From assembly GCA_949361645.1 (NCBI GenBank), contig OX442417.1:8230275-8294274 (forward strand): 64,000 nucleotides of DNA, in the 5' to 3' direction. Each line of letters starts with the position of its first letter. The stretch's first letter is position 1. Shown one piece after another: positions 36,601 through 47,900 of this stretch. This DNA is from Spongilla lacustris (Eukaryota; Porifera; Demospongiae; Spongillida; Spongillidae). Below the pieces are notes generated by a model. That model saw only the letters and a list, made by a program, of their open reading frames with translations. It was not told the DNA's origin and made no database searches. A program made the position numbers and the translations under genes.

Positions 36601-38762
36601 GAAGGCACAATCACATCAGGTGGTACCAAGTCTTCAGTAGGCACAAACACATCAAGTGGTACCAAGTCTTCAGAACACACAAACACATCAGGTGGTACCA
36701 AGTCTTCAGAAGGCACAATCACATCAGGTGGTACCAAGTCTTCAGGAGGCACAATCACATCAGGTGTTACCAAGTCTTTTGGAGGCACAAACACATCAGG
36801 TGGTACCAAGTCTTCAGAAGGCACAAACACATCAGGTGGTACCAAGTCTTCAGAACACACAAACACATCAGGTGGTACCATGTCTCCAGAAGGCACAAAC
36901 ACATCAGGTGGTACCAAGTCTCCAGAAGGTACAAACACATCAGGTGGTACCAAGTCTTCAGAACACACAAACCCATCAGGTGGTATCAAGTCTTCAGGAG
37001 GCACAATCACATCAGGTGGTACCAAGTCTTCAGGAGGCACAAACACATTATGTGGTACCAAGTCTTCAGAAGGCACAAACACATCAGGTGGTACCATGTC
37101 TTCAGGAGGCACAAACCCATCAGGTGGTACCAAGTCTTCAGAAGGCACAAACACATCAGGTGGTACCAAGTCTCCAGAAGGCACAAACACATTATGTGGT
37201 ACCAAGTCTTCAGAAGGTACAAACACATCAGGTGGTGCCAAGTCTTCAGAACACACAAACCCATCAGGTGGTACCAAGTCTTCAGGAGGCACAATCACAT
37301 CAGGTGGTACCAAGTCTCCAGAAGGCACAAACACATCAGGTGGTACCAAGTCTTCAGAAGGCACAATCACATCAGGTGGTACCAAGTCTTCAGGAGGCAC
37401 AAACACATCAGGTGGTACCAAGTCTCCAGAACACACAAACCCATCAGGTGGTACCAAGTCTTCAGGAGGCACAATCACATCAGGTGGTACCAAGTCTTCA
37501 GAAGGCACAAACACATCAGGTGGTACCAAGTCTTCAGAACACACAAACCCATCAGGTGGTACCAAGTCTTCAGGAGGCACAATCACATCAGGTGGTACCA
37601 AGTCTTCAGAAGGCACAAACACATCAGGTGGTACCAAGTCTTCAGAAGGCACTAACACATCAGATGGTACCAAGTCTCTAGAAGGCACATTCACATCAGG
37701 TGGTACCAAGTCTTCAGAAGGCACAAACACATCAGGTGGTACCAAGTCTTCGGAAGGCACGAACACATCAGGTGGTACCAAGTCTTCGGAAGGCACAAAC
37801 ACATCAGGTGGTACCAAGTCTTTAGAAGGCACAAACACATCAGATGGTACCAAGTCTTCAGAAGGCACAAACACATCAGGTGGTACCAAGTCTTCAGAAG
37901 GCACAAACACATCAGGTGGTACCAAGTCTTCAGAAGGCACAAACACATCAGGTGGTACCAAGTCTCCAGAAGGCACAAACACATCAGGTGGTACCAAGTC
38001 TTCAGAAGGTACAAACACATCAGGTGGTACCAAGTCCTCAGAAGGCACAAACACATCAGGTGGTACCAAGTCTTCAGAAGGCACAAACACATCAGGTGGT
38101 ACCAAGTCTTCAGGAGGCACAAACACATCAGGTGGTACCAAGTCTTCAGAAGGCACAAACACATCAGGTGGTACCAAGTCTTCAAGAGGCACAAACACAT
38201 CAGATGGTACCAAGTCTTCAGAAGGCACAAACACATCAGGTGGTACCAAGTCTTCAAGAGGCACAAACACATCAGGTGGTACCAAGTCTTTGGATGGCAC
38301 AAACACATCAGGTGGTACCAAGTCTTCAGAAGGCACAAACACATCATATGGCATTAACTCATCTGGTTGCACTAACTCATCTGGTTGCACTAACTCATCT
38401 GGTTGCACTAACTCATCTGGTTGCACTAACTCATCTGGTTGCACTAACTCATCTGGTTGCACTAACTCATCTGATGGCACTAACTCATCAGGTGGTACCA
38501 GGTTTTCAGGGAGCATTAATTCTTCAGGTGACAACATTCAGTCTTACAAATCCATTGTGAGAAGTCCTGATAAAGGATGGGGAGAGAACATAAGAGGAGG
38601 AGAGATGAAGGGTGGAAGAGGAGAGAAGGGAGGGGGAGAGCAGGGAGGAGGAGAGAAGGGAGGTGGAAGAGGAGAGAAGGGAAGTAGAGAGGAGAAAAAT
38701 GGAAGAAATGGAGGAGGGGTGTCAAAAGAGAAGAGAGCTGGAGTAGTGAACATAATGAGCAA
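30647..38762 (+). CDS. Giant Ser/Thr/Gly/Asn-rich repeat exon (about 2,700 residues)
   Basis: An 8.1 kb uninterrupted plus-strand frame follows a pyrimidine-rich acceptor (CCCAATCTCCTTAG) and ends at AGCAAG|GTACAC. After about 100 irregular S/T/G-rich residues come roughly 200 copies of a 12-residue unit, GTNTSGGTKSSE (36 bp). Each unit carries the N-glycosylation sequon N-T-S and many hydroxyl residues, suggesting a heavily glycosylated extracellular or mucin-like stretch (inference). It ends with six-residue units, GCTNSS, that look ancestral to half of the 36-bp unit, then a Gly/Glu/Lys/Arg-rich tail (KGGRGEKGGGEQ). No signal peptide or in-frame initiating ATG with context is evident, so this is probably an internal exon or noncoding satellite. 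The minus strand is also open (VPSEDLVPPDVF), so openness alone is weak evidence. Confidence 0.45.
30948..38340. repeat. 36-bp minisatellite array with higher-order structure
   Basis: The unit is GGCACAAACACATCAGGTGG plus TACCAAGTCTTCAGAA. Large blocks repeat: 33583 onwards recurs at 36535 onwards (offset 2952 bp, 82 units), and the CATTATGTGG variant occurs at 34094, 35408 and 37046. The 34094-35408 offset (1314 bp) is 36.5 units, showing that half-unit (18-bp) shifts occur. Confidence 0.97.
38342..38480. repeat. 18-bp tandem repeat GGTTGCACTAACTCATCT
   Basis: Six to seven copies of an 18-bp unit encoding C-T-N-S-S-G adjoin the 36-bp array. The 36-bp unit reads as two diverged 18-bp halves, so this block may preserve the ancestral period. 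Confidence 0.9.
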
Positions 38763-38932
38763 GGTACACATTCATGTGTTATATATACATGTAGTTACAT
38801 GGAGCACATCATTCAATGATAGGATGACATTTATTATTTTTTTGCTACAATGCAGAGTTTAGGCAGGAGAAAAATCATAAGGATTAGACAGTGAACTGGA
38901 TATGTTACTTTTAATTTTAAATCCAGGCATTA

Positions 38933-41900
38933 ATGTGGACACAAAAATTCAAGACTTCATTCTGCTACCAACTGATGTTACTTCTGATGTTACTCCATGT
39001 ATCTAACATTGGTAAGTACTTACAAGTTAAGCATTCAATAGGTAGTACATGTACCTTGTATGTATGGCAACTTTGATCTCATACGTCATAGCAATTGGAA
39101 AGATTGGTGATAATTTCTTACGTTTGGGGAGTTTGGATACAACATATAGCAATGAATGAATATTTTATAATTGTACCAGCTGCAGCAATGGTAGTAAACT
39201 TGGGTGTCCAAAGGAGGAGCATGAGCCATCAGAAGTATACATGTACATTTATAACAAATGTACAGTGCAATGAAAAATGCATTAATGCAAAATTGATATA
39301 CATTTGTATATACATGTATAGCATGCCTATCCCTCCGTGCAACTGTTTGTGTACTTTTAAGGCTACCAAGCTGTCACAGCCCTGAGAATGTATCCCAGTA
39401 AGCTTTTGTTTGGGGAGTAATTTTAAACAAATGCATTATGGCTGATGGTTTGATGGCTTAGTTCAAACTACAGGTACATAGCCATTGGTGTGAGAGTCAT
39501 GCTAAGATGCAATCTAGACACTACATGTACATGCACTCACGGGTTAGTGAATGATGCGCTTGGCATTGTAGTGACAAATACTAAGGAGTACATTCAGGCC
39601 ACATTTAATCACAATACTAATTTTCAGTTAAAGATCTAACACAAATACATGTATTGTGGCGTTTTCTATGAAACACCTGTAGCGCTTTTGTAGTGTATAC
39701 ATTTTACATGTAAGTCCTACCAACTTTCTCATAATGAATGTTTATATATATATGGGACAGTTTCCGCGAAAATGTCACCCTTTTATAACATTATAAAGTT
39801 ATAAAATGCTTCATGTTTGAATCGCTATATCTTCCGAACGCTAAATGGTATCGACTTCCTATTTTCAACAGTTCATAATACACCATGTCTCTACGACAGA
39901 CTATATTTTGGAGTGTTGCACTTGCTCCACGCCAGTATTGCAACGTTCGATACCCCACTTGGTTCAAACCCGCCATAACTTTAGGTAGGAGTAATCAAAT
40001 CGCTTCAAATTCGGTTTGTTGGTACAGAGGTCCTATACCTATCGATTTGTACTGTTCGTTAATTTCTATGACATCCGTTACGGAGATACAGTTGAACAAA
40101 GTACGTACACTTTTCCCGCTCGATTCGCGCCAATGATTTTGGCAAATCGCGTCCCGCTCAATGTATGGGGAGGCGGTTGTTATATCATTGGCGCGAATCG
40201 AGTGGGAAAAAGTGCACGTAGTTTGTTCAACTGTATCACCGTAACGGATGGCATAAAAATTAACGAACAGTACAACTCGATAGGTATAAGACCTCTGTAC
40301 CTACAAACCGAATTTGAAGCGATTTGATTACTCCTACCTAAAGTTATGGCGGGTTTGAACCCGGTCGGGTAACGAACGTTGCAATACTGGCGTGGAGCAA
40401 GTGCAAGACTCCAAAATGTAATTTGTGGTAGAGAAATGGCGCAGTATGAACTGCTGAAAATAGGAAGTCAATAGCGTTTAGCTTTCGGAAGATATAGGAA
40501 TTCAAACATGAAGCATTTTTATAACATTATAATGTTATAATAGGGTGACATTTTCGCGGAAACTGTCCCATATATATATATATACACATACAGTATAGGT
40601 CAATAAAAAGTTAGGACAATTACGTTCAATACAAATGAACAACGTAGCGATGGAAACGGACATGTGTTTCATGTCTTGTTCGCAAGGCAGGTGCTTTATT
40701 TTAGCGCCGGATCAATTCACAAACAACAAATCAGTTTGCAGCGCGCCTTTTACGCGTCCTTACATCCCTTACAAACTGTCGCGCGCGCGCGGTCTATACC
40801 CCTATATAACGGAGTTGACAGAATTCATCGCCTTAAGATTTTTAGTACCACAGTACGGCGCAATGACTCTGCGTGTGGCCCTAAAGGAAACAGGTTAGTC
40901 TTTTTTTTCGTGCCGCAGCTTCTTTTTAGTACCACCGCTTGTGTTCGAAATGTAGAGCTGTACCATCTTATCCTCTGGAACGAAGAGGATACAGTATCTA
41001 TTGTCAGAGGCAGTAGCATCACTTCCCCGCAACAGAGCGACATCACTGTAGGCGCAATATGTTCCATTAGGCACGGGAGGAATGTAAACAATGGAACCGT
41101 TTTGGCTTCAGGTAAACCTCAATAGATTTCGATAAACCACATGCAAACCGCATGATGAATGTAATTAGGATCGAAGCAGTTGGTGGAGGCAAAGGAAGCT
41201 GAATTCATCTCCCAACGAGTAGAAGTGCAGCCAGAAGGGGAAGATGCGCCAACTGACACAGCTCCATCTGCTAAAAAGAGTGGGTTTGAATAAATGATCA
41301 TGCACAATAATACTGTGTGATGATTAGGAAAGATGAAAGCAAAAGTGAGCCAGCCAGCAGTAACAAAATCCAGAGTTGTGAAACCAAAAGGTATAAGATT
41401 GAGGTGTTATAAACATGCTGTAAATAATGTATAATGTTTAGGGAAAATATTGTGCCATGCTCCTTCTGCCAGCAATTCGTCAGTCATTTCAAGTAGGGTA
41501 GAATGTGTGTGCCACTCAATTCCATCAGTGCCCACACCTACAGCTCTACCAGTGCCCACACCTACAGCTCTACCAGTGACCACCACACCTACAGCTCTAC
41601 CAGTGCCCACCACAGCTACAGCTCTACCAGTGACCACCACAGCTACAGCTCTACCAGTGGCCACACCTACAGCTCTACCAGTGCCCACCACACCTACAGC
41701 TCTACCAGTAGCCACACCTACAGCTCTACCAGTGACCACCACACCTACACCTCTACCAGTGCCCACCACACCTACAGCTCTACCAGTGCCCACCACACCT
41801 ACAGCTCTACCAGTGGCCACCACATGTACAGCTCTACCAGTGGCCACCACACCTACAGCTCTACCAGTGCCCACCACAGCTACAGCTCTACCAGTGGCCA

Positions 41901-44900
41901 CACCTACAGCTCTACCAGTGCCCACCACATCTACAGCTCTACCAGTGGCCACACCTACAGCTCTACCAGTGACCACCACACCTACACCTCTACCAGTGCC
42001 CACCACACCTACAGCTCTACCAGTGCCCACCACACCTACAGCTCTACCAGTGGCCACCACATGTACAGCTCTACCAGTGGCCACCACACCTACAGCTCTA
42101 CCAGTGCCCACCTCAGCTACAGTTCAACCAGTGGCCACAACTCTATCTTTTCCCAGTGTATCATCTCCCTTATCTAGAACTCCATCACCGCTACAACCAC
42201 CGTATCGTCCACAGTTTTTTTCCTCTTATTCACGAGAAGATTCTCAGGTAGCTGATGCAGGTGAGAGTACCGTCATTGTGTACAACTCAACTTTAATAAC
42301 TGCAACCTTATAAACAGTGAAACAGATTGGACGGGACATACTAAATGCCATTGAAGCCATGCACCAGCACTTGGCCGAGCTACTGCAGAGCAGGAGTGAT
42401 CGGCACTCCCGACCAAGAACATCAACCCAATGGCAGGAATGGCCGCCACAAGAGAACCTATGGCAGCTACCATCCCTACCACCATCGCAGCTATCATCGT
42501 TTTTTCCACCATCTCAGAACTCACCACTTTTCCCACCATCTCAGCTGTCACCATTTTATCCCCCAATGCAACAGGCACCAACAACACCAACTGAAACCTC
42601 CTCTAGCATTAGCAACTCTCCACTAGCCGGTGAAACTAGCATCACAGCAGTGGGAAGGCCAAGGTGCATACCAATACAAGGTGTAAACCATTTACCATCT
42701 TCAGTAATAAATAAAAGCATACTTAGAAGTCCTGAAGTAGTAGTACAGTTGTACCCAAAGTTAGTGACTGAAAGCAAATTGCACACACTGGCATTAAAAC
42801 TTGCAGTAGATGCGTATTTTGGGTTGCCTGTAATGGCACAATGCACAGTATTAGGGTGTGCAGGTTTTAAAGGATTACCCATTACTGAACTTAATGAACT
42901 AAAGTTATTTTTGTATAGTAAATGTAGCAAGTATTGGAGCACCCCTTTTGAATTTGAGCCACTATGGACAAGATGTATGGACTCAATTGGACATGGTTGC
43001 ACTAGAGCAAGAAGGGGTAGCATTGTTTGACTTGATCTGTTGTGTATGTATTTGGTGTACATGTTTAATAATCACTATATCCTTTTGTGTTAGTCAGATG
43101 GGCAAGGCAGGGTGTGGCCATAATAGATGGTTACTATATGGGAATACAGCGCCTGGTCGTAACATATACCTGGGTGTGGCCATAACAGATGGGCACTAAA
43201 TGGGAATACAGCGCCTGGCCGTAATAGATACCTGGGTGTGGCCATAACAGATGGGCACTAAATGGGAATACAGCGCCTGGCCGTAATAGATACCTGGGTG
43301 TGGCCATAACAGATGGGCACTATATGGGAATATAGTGCCTGGTCGTAACATATACCTGGGTGTGGCCATAACAGATGGGCACTATATGGGAATAAGGCGC
43401 CTGGCCGTAATAGATACCTGGGTGTGGCCATAACAGATGGGCACTATATGGGAATAAGGCGCCTGGCCGTAATAGATACCTGGGTGTGGCCATAACAGAT
43501 GGGCACTATATGGGAATAAGGCGCCTGGCCGTAATAGATACCTGGGTGTGGCCATAACAGATGGGCACTATATGGGAATAAGGCGCCTGGCCGTAATAGA
43601 TACCTGGGTGTGGCCATAACAGATGGGCACTATATGGGAATACAGCGCCTGGCCGTAATAGATACCTGGGTGTGGCCATAACAGATGGGCAGTAAATGGG
43701 AATACAGCGCCTGGCCGTAACATATACCTGGGTGTGGCCATAACAGATGGGCACTATATGGGAATACAGCGCCTGGCCGTAATAGATACCTGGGTGTGGC
43801 CATAACAGATGGGCACTATATGGGAATACAGCGCCTGGCCGTAACATATACCTGGGTGTGGCCATAACAGATGGGCACTATATGGGAATATAGCGCCTGG
43901 CCGTAATAGATACCTGGGTGTGGCCATAACAGATGGGCACTATATGGGAATACAGCGCCTGGCCGTAATAGATACCTGGGTGTGGCCATAACAGATGGGC
44001 ACTAAATGGAAATACAGCGCCTGGCCGTAATAGATACCTGGGTGTGGCCATAACAGATGGGCACTATATGGGAATATAGCGCCTGGTCGTAACATATACC
44101 TGGGTGTGGCCATAACAGATGGGCACTATATGGGAATAAGGCGCCTGGCCGTAATAGATACCTGGGTGTGGCCATAACAGATGGGCACTATATGGGAATA
44201 AGGCGCCTGGCCGTAATAGATACCTGGGTGTGGCCATAACAGATGGGCACTATATGGGAATAAGGCGCCTGGCCGTAATAGATACCTGGGTGTGGCCATA
44301 ACAGATGGGCACTATATGGGAATAAGGCGCCTGGCCGTAATAGATACCTGGGTGTGGCCATAACAGATGGGCACTATATGGGAATACAGCGCCTGGCCGT
44401 AATAGATACCTGGGTGTGGCCATAACAGATGGGCACTAAATGGGAATACAGCGCCTGGCCGTAACATATACCTGGGTGTGGCCATAACAGATGGGCACTA
44501 TATGGGAATACAGCGCCTGGCCGTAATAGATACCTGGGTGTGGCCATAACAGATGGGCACTATATGGGAATACAGCGCCTGGCCGTAATAGATACCTGGG
44601 TGTGGCCATAACAGATGGGCAGTAAATGGGAATACAGCGCCTGGCCGTAACATATACCTGGGTGTGGCCATAACAGATGGGCACTATATGGGAATACAGC
44701 GCCTGGCCGTAATAGATACCTGGGTGTGGCCATAACAGATGGGCACTATATGGGAATACAGCGCCTGGCCGTAACATATACCTGGGTGTGGCCATAACAG
44801 ATGGGCACTATATGGGAATACAGCGCCTGGCCGTAATAGATACCTGGGTGTGGCCATAACAGATGGGCACTATATGGGAATACAGCGCCTGGCCGTAACA

Positions 44901-47900
44901 TATACCTGGGTGTGGCCATAACAGATGGGCACTATATGGGAATACAGCGCCTGGCCGTAACATATACCTGGGTGTGGCCATAACAGATGGGCACTATATG
45001 GGAATAAGGCGCCTGGCCGTAATAGATACCTGGGTGTGGCCATAACAGATGGGCACTATATGGGAATAAGGCGCCTGGCCGTAATAGATACCTGGGTGTG
45101 GCCATAACAGATGGGCACTATATGGGAATACAGCGCCTGGCCGTAACATATACCTGGGTGTGGCCATAACAGATGGGCACTAAATGGGAATACAGCGCCT
45201 GGCCATAACAGATACCTGGGTGTGGCCATAACAGATGGGCACTAAATGGGAATACGGTGCCTGTACCTGGGTGTGGCCATAACGATGGGCACTATATGGG
45301 AATAAGGCACTTAGACTTTCCCTTGTGTGGGCATATATAGTCCTCTGCTGTAATGTATGTGTGTTAGAACTTTGTAACAGCTGACTTTCACAAAATAAAT
45401 AAGTCACTTTGAATATACATGTACAATGTTCTGCTATACATAATTCAATACCCAGTAGGGTGGCCCTGTCTTTCAATACACTTTGGAATTACTTTTTTTA
45501 GGTGTCTAATGTATTTTGTGCAAACTTCAGGTGTAACTGTATTCCAAAACTTCATAATACCATTGATGAGCTCTTCCTTGTTCTTTGGCTTTACTTCCCT
45601 TCTCATGTACTCTTTCAACTCATGCCACAAGTTCTCAATCGGATTCAGGTCAGGTGACTCTGCTGGCGTCCTAAACCAATTCACATTCTTTTCTGCCAGG
45701 AAGCCCTGAGCAAGTTTAGAAGTATGTTTTGGATCGTTGTCAGCCATGAATCGATGAGAATCGCTGTACTTGTGCTGGATAAATGGCAACAGTGAAGAAT
45801 CCAAGATGTTGGTGTACAGTTCAGCATCCATTATACCATCAAATATGCATAGTTCAGTTGTCCCTCGCATACTAATTCCACCCCATACGTGAACCTTCAC
45901 TGGGTGCTTTGGTCTGAAAGCAGAAACATGTACCTCGTCATCAACAATGCAGGATGAGAATCTGATAGTTATACTATCTGTTTACATACACACCACACTT
46001 TGAGGTCAGCGTACAATGTACCTTGGTTTTGGTTTTGCGGGTTGTCCAATCTTGCGACAACAGGTTCTGCGGTGCGTCTCCAATTGAATGGAACTCTCGT
46101 CCGTCCAAATCACATCTTGGAAATCGTCTAGCTGGTGTGCCTGGCACCACGCTAAGCGCTTAGCTTTGTTCGCTTCTCGAATGGTCTGGCAATAAGCGCT
46201 CCCACGAAAAACCCATCCAAGCAAAGTTCGGGCACGCAAAACTGTACGCAAAGAAATGTTGTATCCTATTCATGGAACGTAATCAAAAGTACCGGTAATA
46301 AGAATAATAGTATAATTACCGAGCTCCTTCAAGAAACCGTGTATCTGACAGGCAGTTGTTTCGTCATCCTTCTGCATCCAGTTCTCCACTAGCGCCTTCA
46401 CTTCACGCGTAATCTTTGTCGGACGACCTGACCCAGGACGCCGCGAAATACATCCTGTTTTAGCTACCCGTAAAAGAAATTTGTAAATACCAACATCACT
46501 GGCACGTATACCCTCGTTTAGCAACAGGTTTCTAATCCTGCGCGCCTTACGCCCCTGTTCGTGGTAGAACAAAATCCTTTGTTTCACGTACGTTGTGTAT
46601 ACCATCTCCGCAGTAATAGAAGAATAGAAACTCCAGCTGCAAGTGCGTACCAGCCGCTCCCACGTGATATGATGTTTACATGTCAATATGTCGACATCAT
46701 CGTTAGCTTGTTCGCTTTAAGAATTTCATTTCGCGAACGTAAAGTATTCCGTTACGAAGGTAACGGAATACGATAGTAACGGACTACGTTGTCCTAACTT
46801 TTTATTGACCTATACTGTACATGTATAGTTATGTTGCCAATGGTGCATACATTTGTGTACCTCTAACTGTATACCCATTGTTAATGTAGCACATGTACAT
46901 GTACATGGTAATGTTTGTACATGTTAATATAAGCATCTTATCACTTCTGCATACATCTACACGCAAGTGCAATATTAATACAGGCATGCATGTCCAATTG
47001 TTGTACATGTGTATGTGTGCTTTAATATTAATGTCCAAGACACTAATTCTTTTGAGACTGTTGAACTTTTTTTCATGTTTTTTCTTTTACATGCAGGTGC
47101 AGATGGTATTATCATATCACCATCTAATGACTTTACAACATTTGAGAAGAATATGTCAACATTTACATTCAACTGTTCTGGAAATGGAACATATTTGCTC
47201 TGGACAGTGGATGGATATGCAGCTACTCATCCATATGTACCCAATAAAGGGATATACTATACACCCCCTGTCTCACCAGATGGAGTTACTGTATACTCTC
47301 AGCTCATTGTTCCCACCACCAAAGCTAACAATAACATAGTGGTGTTCTGTACAGTGCAGGATGCATTATTTAACCATCAGTCAAGTGATCCAGTGAGACT
47401 CATTCTTCAAGGTACTATATGTACATGTATGTAAAATGATGTGTTCATTTAAGTAGAAATGAAGTGAACTTGTCTGGAGCCCTTTTGCAGATGCTTCCCC
47501 TTTTTAGTACAGTTATAAATGCACTTAAGTGTATACTACACATGTATGTGCACATAAATTATTGCCATTACCATTATTGATATAAATGTATCTATTTGCT
47601 AGATTCATGTACGTAGGTGTAGAGTACATGGGGACTAAGGGCTCAAGCTCCCTCCGGCATTTAGTTATGTGCACATAGTTTTGTTGAGGGGGCTTAGCCC
47701 CCCCCCCCCCCTCCCCCCCAAGCTAAATGAAACTCTATGCATAGGCGGATACAGGAGGGGAGTCCAAGGTGTCAGGACACCCCCCTTGGAACCATTGATG
47801 AATATAATTAGCCCACATCGCGCACATATACATGTACATGTAAATGTAGTTATAGTACCGTATGCTTTGAAGTTTCCATCGTTGCAGCTGACTAATAAGC

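Larger units (their letters stand above)
40591..46817. mobile_element. 6.2 kb Tc1/mariner transposon carrying a BEN-domain gene and a satellite array
   Basis: Both ends have a 29-bp perfect terminal inverted repeat starting CAGTATAGGTCAATAAAAAG, each flanked by TA (40589-40590 and 46818-46819), the canonical Tc1/mariner target duplication. Inside are, in order, a plus-strand BEN-domain gene (to 43030), a 62-bp satellite array (about 43110-45308) and a minus-strand DD34E transposase (45445-46605). Typical Tc1 elements are 1.3-2.4 kb with the transposase only, so this is unusually large. The perfect TIRs and intact transposase frame suggest recent activity. It sits in intron 1 of the receptor gene. 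Confidence 0.9.

Noticed and set aside
30855..38537. 2,560-residue minus-strand open frame (VPSEDLVPPDVF repeats)
   Set aside because: It is the complement of the 36-bp array, whose unit lacks stops on several frames. Outside the array it has no start, splice sites or protein-like flank.
41407..42111. Minus-strand Gly/Val-rich frame (GTGRAVGVV repeats)
   Set aside because: It is the complement of the Pro/Thr/Val coding repeat of the BEN gene, which is fixed by in-phase exons on the plus strand.
43506..44795. Two 119-residue minus-strand frames (MATPRYMLRPGAVFPYSAHL)
   Set aside because: They arise from the 62-bp satellite; frames stay open only because variants lack stops.
21244..45308. CRISPR-like arrays (30-bp and 62-bp direct repeats)
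   Set aside because: Units are head-to-tail without unique spacers, in an intron-containing eukaryotic genome.
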